A stretch of 64,000 nucleotides of DNA from Pueraria montana var. lobata. Lineage: Eukaryota > Streptophyta > Magnoliopsida > Fabales > Fabaceae. A model generated the notes under the pieces. It saw nothing but the letters and a program-made list of their open reading frames with translations, searched no databases and had not been told where the DNA came from. The translations under genes and the position numbers were made by a program. Positions 47,246 to 58,094 of this stretch are shown here, piece after piece (the stretch's first letter is position 1; each line of letters begins with the position of its first letter). Where the stretch lies: assembly GCA_026413185.1 (NCBI GenBank), contig CM048655.1, positions 50,801,018 to 50,865,017 on the forward strand, written 5' to 3'.

Positions 47246-48645
47246 TGTAACAGCCCAACAGGGGCAAGTTTTGTGTGCTCACCTTGAAGATAATTAAAGT
47301 AGTTCTTTTTTATTTATTTCTATAATTTTGTATTTATCTTCGTTCATTAAAAATATATATAATTTTGTATTTACCTCTATATATATAAGTAAATTAGATT
47401 TGAAAAGTAGTTCTCTATTAATGTCGTATTTAATATTATTAATATAAATATAATATTTGTATAAATATATACATAAATATTTCTTTTATATAGTATGGTA
47501 GTATAATTTTGTTATGTAATTAAGATTTTAAAAATATCAATTTATAAAACATTTCTTAAAAAAGAAAATTCAAATATATTTCTATCTATGTATAAGTTTG
47601 AAAAAGTACTAATGTACTGTAGTATTTAATGTTATCAATGTAATTGTATATAAATAAATATAAGAATAAATAGATTTTTTTTCTTATATGATGTGAAATA
47701 GTTATGTTATTTAATTAAGAATTTAAAAATTACTGAGCGTGTGATTAACTAGCATCAGGTTTTTTTTTTTAGGAGTGATGGCAGGGTATATATAGTTGAT
47801 GGGTTAAAAAAAACATTTTAGACAACTTTAATGTGAAGACAAGAAAAAAATTCTTCAATTCCTTTAACAATGATGTTTCAACTTCATCTTTTCAACTTAT
47901 CTGAAACCTCTTTGATTCCCAAATTTCAGTTCAAAAAAACATTAAGGTCGACAAAATTTCAATTTTCACCAAAAAGATTAAATGATTTTGTATCTCAAAA
48001 TATTTGAAGAATACACTTTTTGTGATAATTTGTGTATTTTATTTTGCAGATGATAGGTAACAATTTTTTTAGTAGAGAAAATATTTTGTATATAATAAAA
48101 TATACCATTTTAATAAAATTATATTTCTATTTTTTTAAGAAAAGAATAAGGAATAATGTAATGAAATGGTGACAATAGCCTGTTTGGGAAGTAGTTGTGA
48201 AGACGAACATCAGATGAAGAGTGAGCCATGAGTTAGATAACATATGTTAGTTATATGTAAAAGTAATCCTCAAAAGCCTAGTGAGACCATGAGAGTATAA
48301 GAAAAATATCATTAGGAGGTTGAGTCTTTAGAGCACTTACTGAGAACTATGCCATATTTTACACGTTTCCAGGTTAAGACGGTGGACATCCTTGAAGAGG
48401 AGCTCGAAGCCGCTTACAGAGGAGAAGATGTTTGAGTTAATTACTTCATGATGTGCAGGAGTTTGTGTTTAGTTTTATGTATCTTTCGTTATATGATGTG
48501 CGACATTTTGTGTCAAAAGGTTGCAATAATTTTATAATAGATTTATGTCTTAGTTTCTGCTTGATCTCTAATGTATTCATATTCAAAGTTTCCATGTAGT
48601 AAAAGTTTAGGTACAAGTTAAGGTAGCATCCCCTAGGGTGTTACA
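47246..48645 (+). mobile_element. Decayed TGTAACACCC-type LTR, opposite orientation
   Basis: The right end reads CCCTAGGGTGTTACA (48645), the inverted form of the terminus at 21488. On - the first few hundred bases follow the same order of landmarks as that solo LTR: GG-TACC shortly after the start, then TCTTAACCTG followed by GT(A)AAA, then GTTCTCAGTAAG against GTCTCAGTGAG. A TGTAACAG at 47246 may be the other end. The flanks (GATTT and CATAA) do not match, so deletion or a false left boundary is possible. Confidence 0.45.
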
Positions 48646-50416
48646 CATAAAGGACATTTATCTATTATTTCACCTTAAACCCATAAAATATCATGGCTAG
48701 GACTTTGCTTCCAACTTAACTAATGGTCTATAATTTGAGTCATGAGTATGCAATTGCATTAAATACTTAGACGAAGAGATTTGTTGTTCAAAGTAATCTT
48801 ACCTATCTTGAATAGGATTATTTTCTATAGAGAATATATGTGGTTTCTACTAAAAAAATTAATGGTTGAAAAACAATTTATAAAACATAATTTTAAAAAG
48901 ATAAATTCAAATCTATAACTATGTATATAAGTAAACTCAACCTAAAAGTAAGTATTAATGTAATATTTAATATTATTAATAAAATAATAATAAGAATAAT
49001 AATAGTTTATCTTTTAATTTTTATCTGTCATTATTATTTTAAAAAAATTATAATGAATTATTTAAAATTTTTCTATATTAATTTTGGTTTTAGTTAGTGA
49101 TGACAATTCTATTCAAACAAACATTATAGGTACCTGTAAAAAATACTCGTAATGAATAGGTAAATACCTGCTAAACGAGGATGGGTCCGAAGTGGGGTAT
49201 TCACTCGCAAAATTTAACAGGGGTGGATGCAGGGCTGAATACTATAGTACCTACCCCCACCTTATACTCGTATGTATATATACCTATCTATCTATCTATC
49301 TATCTATTTATCTATCTAGAGATAAAATTATTCAATTGAAAGTTATTAAATAGTGTAATAGTTGGTGTAAGTTACGTGTCATTTGATCCCTTTTCATATC
49401 AATGTAATATTTTGTTAACATCAAAATTAAAGGGATTAAATGTTTCATGCTTCTTTGGTTCCCACAAAAGGTACAATTGTTGACTAATTTATAAATAGAA
49501 GTATATAAATTGACTTTCCTCTTTGCTTTTTTCTTATTGCTATCCTTTTTGTCAACCATTTTTTTTTTTGCTGATCGACCAAAATCTATTTTTGTATTTC
49601 CACTTTTTTTTCTCCATTCATTATTTTTCCCCTCACTTTCTCCTTATAAACCCACTTGGTATTTGTCAACTTGTTTTGGTGTTAATGGATTAAGAACATG
49701 CGTTGAATTCTCCCTTTGTAAGGTTTCATATTCTTTCACTTGTATATCTAAAGTTCTATTAGCTACCACAACTAATTCCTTTTGATTCCTCACCCATTTT
49801 TATTGTCCAACCTCTTGAGACTATCAATTGAATCTCCTTCATCAAACTCAATCCCATCACTTCCATAGTAGTCATCTGTACAAACTTTTCCTTCCTACAA
49901 GCATGTGGAATACATTGTGGTTGTTTTGCACAACCATTTGACATTTGTTCTATTTTTTCATGGAAATGCTCAAACATTCTATTCGAACTCTTCATCTCTC
50001 CTATCATCACTCCATGTGGTCCTTTATTTCCACAGTGTTCTTGTTACTAGTTGACACACACAAACAACTTAAAAATTCAAACTTTGAGCACAAAATCTTT
50101 AGCTTTTTCTTTGTCTCTATCTTTTTGTTTGTTTTTACTTTGTTGTTTGCTTTTCTCTTTTTTTCTTACTCTATTATTTTTATTATTTATTTATTTTTCT
50201 TTTTTCCCATTCTTTTTCTTAAATTACGACAAAAACTATAAGCAAACAAAACTAAAGGGATACATAAGTAAAACCAAATTAAACCCAAAGCTTTAATTAT
50301 CAAATGATACAAAACCACACTAAGAATTAACATGACCCTAACTAAATTGGTCATCTTGGATTGGCCACTAATAAGAATTGTATGGAAATGCGAGGATGTC
50401 CCAATCAGCTATCTAA
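48646..50416. other. Gene-free AT-rich region with microsatellite and MITE fragment
   Basis: At 49095-49275 a degenerate fragment (GTGATGACAATTC, then GGTACCTG and TAGTACCTACCCCCACC) is related to the 186-bp hAT MITE at 53463. A (CTAT)n microsatellite covers 49284-49318. An open frame at 49759-50010 (-) starts with GTG and has no recognised domain. The pyrimidine-rich strand at 50090-50230 yields hydrophobic open frames that I regard as compositional. Confidence 0.35.
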
Positions 50417-50679
50417 GAACCTATTTGTATGAGTTTCTCCGTAGGTACTTATAGAAGAAAAAAATAAGAAAGAAAAATAAAATAAGCTTCTCCTATAAGT
50501 TAGAAATAGCTTTTACACAAGTTAAAACCAACTTTTTGGAGAAGCTAAATGATTTTAGCTTTTAACTTCTCCAAAAAGCTAATTTTCACTTATGCATACG
50601 CTAATAATTTTAGCTTTTAGGAGAAGCTTGTTTCATTTTTTTTAGAAGTGTTAACAGATAAACTTATCTAAATAAGGCC
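50417..50679. mobile_element. Tourist-like (PIF/Harbinger) MITE, 263 bp
   Basis: The left end GAACCTATTTGTATGAGTTT pairs with the inverted right end GGCCTTATTTAGATAAGTTT. A TAA trinucleotide lies on both sides (50414-50416 and 50680-50682), the usual PIF/Harbinger target. The interior carries inverted copies of AGCTTCTCC and AGCTTTTA. No coding capacity. Confidence 0.55.
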
Positions 50680-51391
50680 TAACTTTTTGAACACCACAAA
50701 AATTTAATAAGTTAAAGAAGCTTGTTTAGTGAATAAGAGAATTAAAATATGTGAATTTGTTCATAACAATATGATCTCCTCATTCATGAAAATTCAATTG
50801 CAATATATATAGAAATTATAGCCACGATTGGCCCAAAGAATTTCAAGGAAACAAATCTTAGCAAGTAATGCAAATTAAATATGAGATAATCCCAGGGATT
50901 ATCATCTAAAAGGAAAAAAAAATCTTAAACATTAAATATGAGATAATCCTAATTATTATTGCCCAAAATGAAAAGAATGAAATCTTTGTTTGTTTTTTTT
51001 TAAAAAGCAGAATCAAATCTTTGTTGCCCCTATGAAATTAATGCAACGTATAAAGAATAAAAAGAAAAAATTTAAATAATTTAAGGCCTTAAAATTATTC
51101 TAATATAAAAGAAAATAACAAAATAAAAAGAAAATGTATATAAAAATTAATAGTTGATTCTTGAGACTAAATAGAGTTACTACTTATAAAAGATAAAAAA
51201 ATAAAATAACGCGCTAAGAGAATTAAAGTGTTAGCATGTTTGGAAATGGATCTGCAACGTGATTTCTCACGTCCCAACTAACGCTACTAATTGTAGCTTT
51301 TGAAAATTTCACATCCTAGATGTGAATAATGAGAGCAAAACGTGTTTCCAAATACCTGCATATTTGGATTAAAGTTTGCAATTTAAGTTTG

Positions 51392-52355
51392 GGTTAAACT
51401 TATTGAATTAGGATTTTAAAAAATTATTTTGGGATAAAAAAATCTTGTAGATTTTAAAAGACTTTGTAAAAATGTAATGACTTTTAATATTTTTTAAAAG
51501 ACTTTTATGATTAGGATTTTGTAGTTTGGATTTAAATAAATTTATAACATATGAATTTATAAGATTTGAAAAGACTTTATGGATTTACAAGATTTTAAAG
51601 GACTTGATGAATTTTTATAAAACATTCAAAATTTTAAAGAGTGGATGAAAAATATAACAAACAAATGATAATGTTTGGATAAAGAAAAGTAAAATCGATA
51701 CAATTTTTTAAATCTTTTAATAACTAATTGATTCTAACTCTCCATGTCCTCTTATACATCATTTTTTCACATATCTATAGATATATTAGCCTTCCATGCA
51801 TTAATATCTTCTCGTTCCTGCTCTTGGATCTGAACAATAGGTTCAAAAATATCTTCTCGTTTATTGATTCAATTGGAAATTTATCGTAACAATATTTTTT
51901 GCGAAGAAAGTTATGAATGTTTACACCGCCTTCAATGAAAAGAGAAGGGATTATGTGTGATGGGAGAAAGAAAATCTCACAACTGGCAGAAAAAGAATGA
52001 AAGAAAAAAAGAAAGTCTGGAGACATCTCAAAGGCTTGGGTGGGATTGTTTGATGAGTGTGGTATTTATATTTTCTACTATAAAGTCTCATGAAATCCTT
52101 CGAAATTCATCCTAAAAGAAAATCCATCGAAATCTGTATACTTTTGAATACCAGAAAACTTTTTATAAGTTGTAAAAAATCTTAATTGAACACCAACGGA
52201 TTTTATTGGACTCCTTAAAAAATCCTAATAATCTTTGATTAAATACCATAAGATTTATTTTTGCCATTTAAAAATCTTGATTGAATACCACAAGATTTTT
52301 TTATATAAAAAAAAGTCTTTTAAAATCCCTTGAAATCTTAATTGAATACATCCCC
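51392..52355. mobile_element. Mutator-like non-autonomous element (964 bp) with 9-bp target duplication
   Basis: The left side (GGTTAAACTTATTGAATTAG, then GATTTTAAAA) mirrors the inverted right end (GGGGATGTATTCAATTAAGA). Both halves are full of AAGACTTT and AAAATCTTG motifs. TTAAGTTTG occurs directly before (51383-51391) and after (52356-52364), a 9-bp duplication as made by Mutator-like transposases. It sits inside older repeat-like DNA (TTGGATTAAAGTTTGCAA on the left, GCAAACTGAGTTTG on the right). An open frame at 51775-52026 (-) has no recognised domain. Confidence 0.7.
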
Positions 52356-52605
52356 TTAAGTTTGCAAACTGAGTTTGTAAAAGTATCCCAAGTTTTGCTT
52401 CTCCAAAATTAAGTTTGTAGACAAAAATTTACTTTCAAACATACTTTTGAGAGGTAACCAAACATGATCCCAAACTGATTTTGCTCTTAAATATACTTTT
52501 GGATCCTCCCACCAGAAATTCAAACATGTTCTACGTTGTTAATGTAGTAAAGTCATCTAGAACCATGTTTATCATATAAATCTTTATACTTAGAGATAAA
52601 TAATA

Positions 52606-52872
52606 GAGTTAATTACACAGATCCCCCTTGAGGTTTGCCTTTATTACACTCTACACCCCTCTATTTTTGAACCTTAGAGAAAATCTCTTAATTTTTTGAC
52701 TTTCGTTACACCTATCCTCCTCTTGGGCATAAATCATTACACTGACCCCCCTTCTTAGGTTTGGAAAATATTACACTTACCCCTCTTAGGGGTGCTCAAA
52801 GTAATGTAAAAAAATATAGGGGTATCATGTATAATAAGAACAAACCTCATAAGAGATCCGTATAATTTACTC
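52606..52872. mobile_element. Mutator-type MITE, 267 bp, 9-bp target duplication
   Basis: The left terminus GAGTTAATTACACAGATCCC pairs with the inverted right terminus GAGTAAATTATACGGATCTC. TAAATAATA flanks it at 52597-52605 and 52873-52881. The interior has repeated CCCCTCTTAGG-like phrases in both orientations. Non-coding. Confidence 0.8.
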
Positions 52873-53462
52873 TAAATAATAAGAACACTCTTATCTGATT
52901 ATAATGACAATGTTACATTTATGTTAGTACATAAAACAAATGAAGCCCAAAACAAAAGAATGACACAAAACAAATTTTTGAATAAGGGGAATTGTTATTC
53001 TCATCCCTTTTTTTGCTATTTTCACCCCATGTGTTCCAATTTTTTTAATTCCAAAAATATCCTTTTATCGGAAATATGTTTCTGCTGTGTAAAAGAGGAT
53101 GCAAAAAAATACATAATAGAAATATGTTTTCATTTTATTAAATTTTTACGAAAAATTATAATTAATTGCAGATATAAGTTACTTTTTTTATAATTAATAA
53201 TATAAGTTACCTTTTTTAATTATTCTTGAATTAATTATTATACAAATTATCTTAATGACGAGACACACTACTTTTTTAATAGTAATAGAATTAACTATGA
53301 TATAAATTACCTTTTTAATTTAAATTTAAATTAATGATGACACATGTTACCCTTTTTAATTGTAGTCAAATTAATAAAAAAAAATTACCCTTTTTAAAAA
53401 GAGTATCAGAAAGAGTGTTGATAGCATTTTTTTAAGAGCATCTCTAGTGGAGATGTTGTTTA

Positions 53463-53648
53463 TAGGGATGACAAAGTGAACTCGGATCCTACGAGTATCC
53501 TAAAAAATCTCCGCAAGCAGGTTGGGTAAATATCCACTTATTGGGGCTGAGGTTGGGACGGGTATTTACTAGCAAATTTTTGCGGGTACAGATATTATAG
53601 TACCCGCCTCGCACCTACCATATAGAACCCTACCCATTGTCATTCCTA
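53463..53648. mobile_element. hAT-type MITE, 186 bp, 8-bp target duplication
   Basis: The ends TAGGGATGACAA and, inverted, TAGGAATGACAA are matched. The perfect 8-bp repeat GTTGTTTA stands at 53455-53462 and 53649-53656. The interior is rich in GGGTA and TACCCG phrases, a common look for plant hAT MITEs. A decayed relative lies at 49095. Confidence 0.82.
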
Positions 53649-53656
53649 GTTGTTTA

Positions 53657-54203
53657 CATGAGTTGCTTAGCTTTAAGTAAAGTTGTTTAACTTTAAGCAA
53701 CATTGCTTAACTTTTTTTTCTTACTGGAGCAAATGATATGAAATTGGAGTGAATTTTCGTATAGAGTTAAACACTCACTTTAAGTCAGCGGGTACGGATA
53801 TTAAGTTAAACACTCACTTTAACAATCTTATCATTGGAGTGAATTTTCGTATAGAGTGTTTAAATTTATGTGAAATTGTAAGACCCACAAAATTAAAATA
53901 AGCAATCCATCTAAACAACTATACATTGTACATGCTCTAAGTTACCAAACCCAAATCAAACTAATAACACCGTTACTATAATTCATTTCACACTAACTCA
54001 AAAAGCCAAATAAACAGTACTCAACAGTATTCAACAACATGGATATAATCCAAACTTTTCAGTCTTTGTTTTATTTTATTATATCTAAATCGAGGGTCTC
54101 ATTAGCATCCCACCAAGTTACCAACGGCTATTTTACTGGCGATAGCCGGTCAACCATCGCAACGGTCACATTTTAGTTTCCCCACGCTCCCACACTCCGG
54201 TCC
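53657..54203. other. Spacer upstream of the AGP gene
   Basis: The phrase GGAGTGAATTTTCGTATAGAGT occurs twice (near 53744 and 53835), a local duplication of roughly 90 bp spacing. Otherwise AT-rich. The last 150 bp is the probable AGP promoter. Confidence 0.35.
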
Positions 54204-54210
54204 TATATAT
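54204..54210 (+). promoter_or_regulatory. TATA box of the AGP gene
   Basis: TATATAT within CCTATATATTCCCCC lies 129 bp upstream of the AGP start codon. Transcription would then begin near 54235-54240, giving a leader of about 100 bases. Confidence 0.6.
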
Positions 54211-54338
54211 TCCCCCAAACCAGATTCAACAGACACACTTCCACTTTCAAATATAACACAAACACTTTTTTAACGTTGATTGGTGCAATCTTCACAACTT
54301 CCTCGTACATTTCCGAATCATCATTAAAAACCCCAAAC

Positions 54339-54995
54339 ATGATGATGATGATGATGATGATGAATAGGTTCCTTCCACTCTTTGTGTTCGCATTGTTCTT
54401 CACATCTTTGTGTTCGGTTCACGCCGACAATGCTCCTGCCCCTTCACCCAAGTCTACACTCTCGCCGCCGACGGCCAAACCTCCCTCTCCGGCGACTCCT
54501 CCCGCCCATTCTCCGGCTACCCATTCGGCGTCTCCTGCAAAGTCTCCGATTTTATCACCGCCTTCACAATCTCCGGCGATTTCTCCATCTGGGTCCACCC
54601 CGCCGCCGGCGACTGCCCCTCCGGCGAAGTCTCCGACCGTTCAGCCGCCATCTTCGGTTTCTCCGGCTTCCAGCCCTTCCAACAATGTTTCTTCGCCACC
54701 GGCTCCATCCCCGGCAACTCCTCCTCCGGCGGTGGCTCCGGTGAGTTCTCCGGTCGGGGCTCCGCCGGTGGCAGAGGTGCCTACTCCCGAGTCTCCTTCC
54801 GGAATTCCTTCATCGGCCGCACCTGCTGGTTCACCGGTGACACTACCATCCAGCAGTGCCTCGCCGGGAACTGCGCCGGCGAGTTCTTCGCCGGAAAGTT
54901 CACCGGTTGGTGATGCATCGGGTTCAAGTTCCAATTTCGGGGCTCCAATGATTTTGGGTGGCGTAGCACTTTGGGTCGCTTTGGCTATGATCTAA
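54339..54995 (+). CDS. Classical arabinogalactan protein (218 aa, GPI-anchored)
   Basis: This is a cell-surface proteoglycan backbone. Prolines in Ala-Pro, Ser-Pro and Thr-Pro pairs become hydroxylated and carry arabinogalactan. Order: a signal peptide (about 1-29, NRFLPLFVFALFFTSLC, cleavage after VHA); a Pro/Ser/Ala/Thr-rich mature domain (about 30-195; NAPAPSPKS, PPSPATPPAHSPATH, SPATPPPAVAPVSSP) without globular domains; then a GSSSNFG region suited to GPI attachment and a hydrophobic end (MILGGVALWVALAMI). The start is at 54339, the first of eight consecutive ATG codons; the upstream in-frame extension begins with a non-ATG codon and is leader. Intronless, C-rich on the coding strand. 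Other-frame ORFs here are compositional. Specific AGP number unknown. Confidence 0.9.
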   Translation: MMMMMMMMNRFLPLFVFALFFTSLCSVHADNAPAPSPKSTLSPPTAKPPSPATPPAHSPATHSASPAKSPILSPPSQSPAISPSGSTPPPATAPPAKSPTVQPPSSVSPASSPSNNVSSPPAPSPATPPPAVAPVSSPVGAPPVAEVPTPESPSGIPSSAAPAGSPVTLPSSSASPGTAPASSSPESSPVGDASGSSSNFGAPMILGGVALWVALAMI

Positions 54996-56611
54996 GGCAA
55001 AAAGCATCATATGATTATTTTTTGAGTAATTTTTTGTTTTATTGCCACATTGATCGATGAATAATTGATTGTTATTGATCAATTTTGTTTGTTCGATTGG
55101 TTCAATTCTATTCATTATTTTGTAATTGTTTTCTTTAATGTTAGAGCCAATTTAATTTTGTTTACTGTTTGTTTCAATTTGAGAAGGATTTTGCTTCCTG
55201 TCAAAAACTAGAATAGGGTTTTACTTCGCTATAGCTATCGACTGGAAATTGCATAAATTATCATCCGCGCAACTTAATGTATCAGAAAAGAAGGTTTCAA
55301 AAAACAAAAAAAATGTATCCAAAAAGAAAAGAAATTTTTGTTTCAATTAGATTTTTTTGTTAGTTGGGATTGTTGAATCCATTCCATTCTTTTACTGTTT
55401 GATGCAATTTGAATGGAGCGGTATTGAAAATTTTCTTTTACTGTTATTATGGTTTATTTCACTATTGCCTTTCCACTGGAAATTTCATAAATTGTCTTTT
55501 GTGCTTGGCCATATCTGGTTTATTGAAAGAATGAAAAGAAAAGAAAAAAAGAAAAAAGGGAAAATATATTTAAAAGATTTGGAAATAAGATAATTTTTTA
55601 AGTTATGTAGTAAAAAAAAAATTGAAGGAAAGAAAGTTAATGGTTTCTATATCAATTGTTAGAAAAAAAAAAGAAAAGGGATGACATAAAATGACAAGGA
55701 AAGTTAGGCCATATCTGGTTTAGTGGAGAAAGTAGAAAAATATGAAAAGTAAAAAAAAAGGGAAAATATAGTAAAAAAAATTGAAGGAAAGAAAGTTGTT
55801 TTTATATCAATTTTTATATATATAAAAAAAAAAGGAACGACATAAAATGACAAATATTTTTAAGTATGAATGAAATGAGATCCTTTGAAATATTTTTTAT
55901 ATGACTATATCTCGTTTTTATTTTAAAAATGGAGAAACTAAATTAAATTTATAAATACATACAATTCAAATTAAATTAAATATAAAAAATACAATTAAGT
56001 CAAATATTTATACCTTTTCTATCGATGTAGCAATCATTTGTCTCTCTAAATCCCCACATCTCCTTCGATCCATATGATATTTTGGATATATAATTAATTA
56101 TTTTCTAAATTTCTCTTGGCATAATTTGATGTAAGCCATAATTTGATTTTCTAAATTTCTAGATTTTAATTATTTGTATTTGATTGATTGAAAAAAAAAA
56201 TTGTCCTGTTTGACATAACTAGAAATGAAATCCATTTTATTTATTTTTTACCTTTAATATAAAAAATAGTAATCCATAGTTAATAATCCTATTTGGCAGA
56301 AACGTGTAGCACTTGGCAGAATTGAAACTAGAATTAGAAAAATATACAGGGGAGGGGAATATTAATTTGTTTTTTCTTCTAATGTTCACCCACCTAATAC
56401 TTGATACACTAGTTTGGGTAACTAATTAAATCACTATATCTTTTACCTTTTGATGGATTCTGTACCTTAGAAAGAAATGTCTATCTCAATCTATCTATTG
56501 TTAAAGATTGGATATCGATATTTACACTCAAATTATTTTTATTTTTGTTCATTTAACTAAAATTTAAATACATTGTATTAAAGAATCATTTCTATAATCA
56601 TATCTACACGA
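54996..56611. other. 3' UTR of the AGP gene and AT-rich spacer
   Basis: The first part holds the AGP 3' UTR. A direct repeat of about 120-200 bp occurs: GGCCATATCTGGTTTA with following AAAGAAAAAAAGG and AAAATATA, near 55507 and again near 55708. No gene is supported. Confidence 0.35.
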
Positions 56612-56626
56612 GGAATCAAATTATAT

Positions 56627-56819
56627 TTTTTTTTATACCATGATATTGGTACGAAGTATCCACCGGCTTTGTCGGTAACTAATCTCCGCCGGGGATCCTG
56701 ACTAACCACTTAGTGGAGTCTTTCCTCCTAACCATATTTTTTCCATCCACAAAACTTGAACTCGAGACCTTACTTAAGATGACCGAGTCCAACACCACTC
56801 GGACCAACGACTTGTTGGT
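56627..56819 (-). mobile_element. tRNA-derived SINE (-) with 15-bp target-site duplication
   Basis: On - it starts near 56819 with a tRNA-like head: box A TGGTCCGAGTGG (complement of 56795-56806) and box B-like GAGTTCAAGTT (complement of 56753-56763). It ends in an A-tail, seen as TTTTTTTT at 56627-56634. The perfect repeat GGAATCAAATTATAT flanks it (56612-56626 and 56820-56834). The head and body differ from the SINE at 7008, so it is a different family. Confidence 0.85.
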
Positions 56820-56834
56820 GGAATCAAATTATAT

Positions 56835-58094
56835 ATGACATAATACTTAGAGGTGATAAGCTGTCAAAAAATAATTAGAGGTGATAACGTATTTAACTTA
56901 GCCCATTAATTAGAGGATTTGGATTCTGTGCAGAACAATAATAATTAATTTATTCATAATTCATTCATTTTAGGTCTGTTGTCGGTCATTGTGTGATAGA
57001 TTTGCATTAGCTGCCTTAATTTATTCAGAGTTCACCATGGTTAACACTTTATTCCATTGATCCCATGGCTATAAGTGCCATAGTATGTAAAGGCAAGGGA
57101 TTCAAGCTTGCTATGTGGTACTTGCGTGTAATTAACATGTGTTTAATTTTGTTTCACAAATGAGAGAAAATGAAATCTTATGTGGTGGTGTCATGGTGCA
57201 ATATATTTTTTTGGTGTGATCATGGTGCAATATATGATTGCAGTATTTTTTTAGAGAAATTGTTATTATGATAGATAAATAGATATGGGTTCACGAATCA
57301 CAGCACAACTCTTTCTTTAAAAAAAATCAGGAACCATCGATTAATAATAACAATAATTAAAATCTTGGATACACCAAATTATTATCAAAATCATAATAAT
57401 TCTTTTCAATTTTAAATTAGTGATATATTATAGTGCATTTTTGTTAAAAAAATTTACACCGTTAGTCAATGTCACTCACTAAAATAAATGATGCTCATAC
57501 TAAAAACTTTAGAAAGTTATATTGAGTGAAAGCATTAAATTGAACTCCTAAATTAGCATGATTTGGAATATCCTAAATTAGCATTATATGTTTACCAATT
57601 AACAGTTGAACTCCTAAATTAAGATAAATAAGACCGATCAAGTTTCAGTGTCGTAAGTCGTAACCTATATTCTGGTTTTAGGATTGAAACTGGCAACTTT
57701 GGCATACAATTATTTTCTGACGAGGTAAAAGAGACACTCATTTTCCAAAATAGAGAGATATACCATTCATATCTATTGATTTATTGGATGAGAATAGCAT
57801 AACTGATTATAGAAATATTGTAGACTTCAAAAAGAAAAAAAAGAAAAAAAAAAAAAGATCATATAGAAATATTGTAGTTGGCCTTTGTCAGTGACATGAT
57901 TCAACAAATTACCACCAACAAAAAGCCCCACGCATGGCAAATTGGCAATGCCACTTCACTTGCAACGCAGCTAACCTCACACCATGCAAAGAGTATGACT
58001 AGAAATGTCCATATAATCTCACATATTTCTCAGTTCTCAACCCCATTAGTGTTGAGTTCAACCTTGTCAATTGTATTTCCACACATACTCAAAC
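56835..58094. other. Upstream region of the ACOS5-like gene
   Basis: AT-rich, with no gene or delimited element. An A-rich run ends near 57856. A clear TATA box close to the ATG was not identified, so the promoter is not assigned. An open frame at 57878-58126 is in another phase and not credible. Confidence 0.35.

Noticed and set aside
50051..50296. Hydrophobic Phe/Leu-rich frames near 50.1 kb that resemble a membrane protein
   Set aside because: They come from a T/C-rich strand with low complexity. There is no initiation context or related protein family.
54203..54403. Short frame on - across the AGP start
   Set aside because: It is generated by the CAT repeat complementary to the ATG run. 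No other support.
54382..54913. Alternative + frames inside the AGP gene (Arg-rich and Gly/Ser-rich)
   Set aside because: They are compositional shadows of a C-rich coding sequence. Only the third frame has a signal peptide, Pro-rich body and GPI tail.
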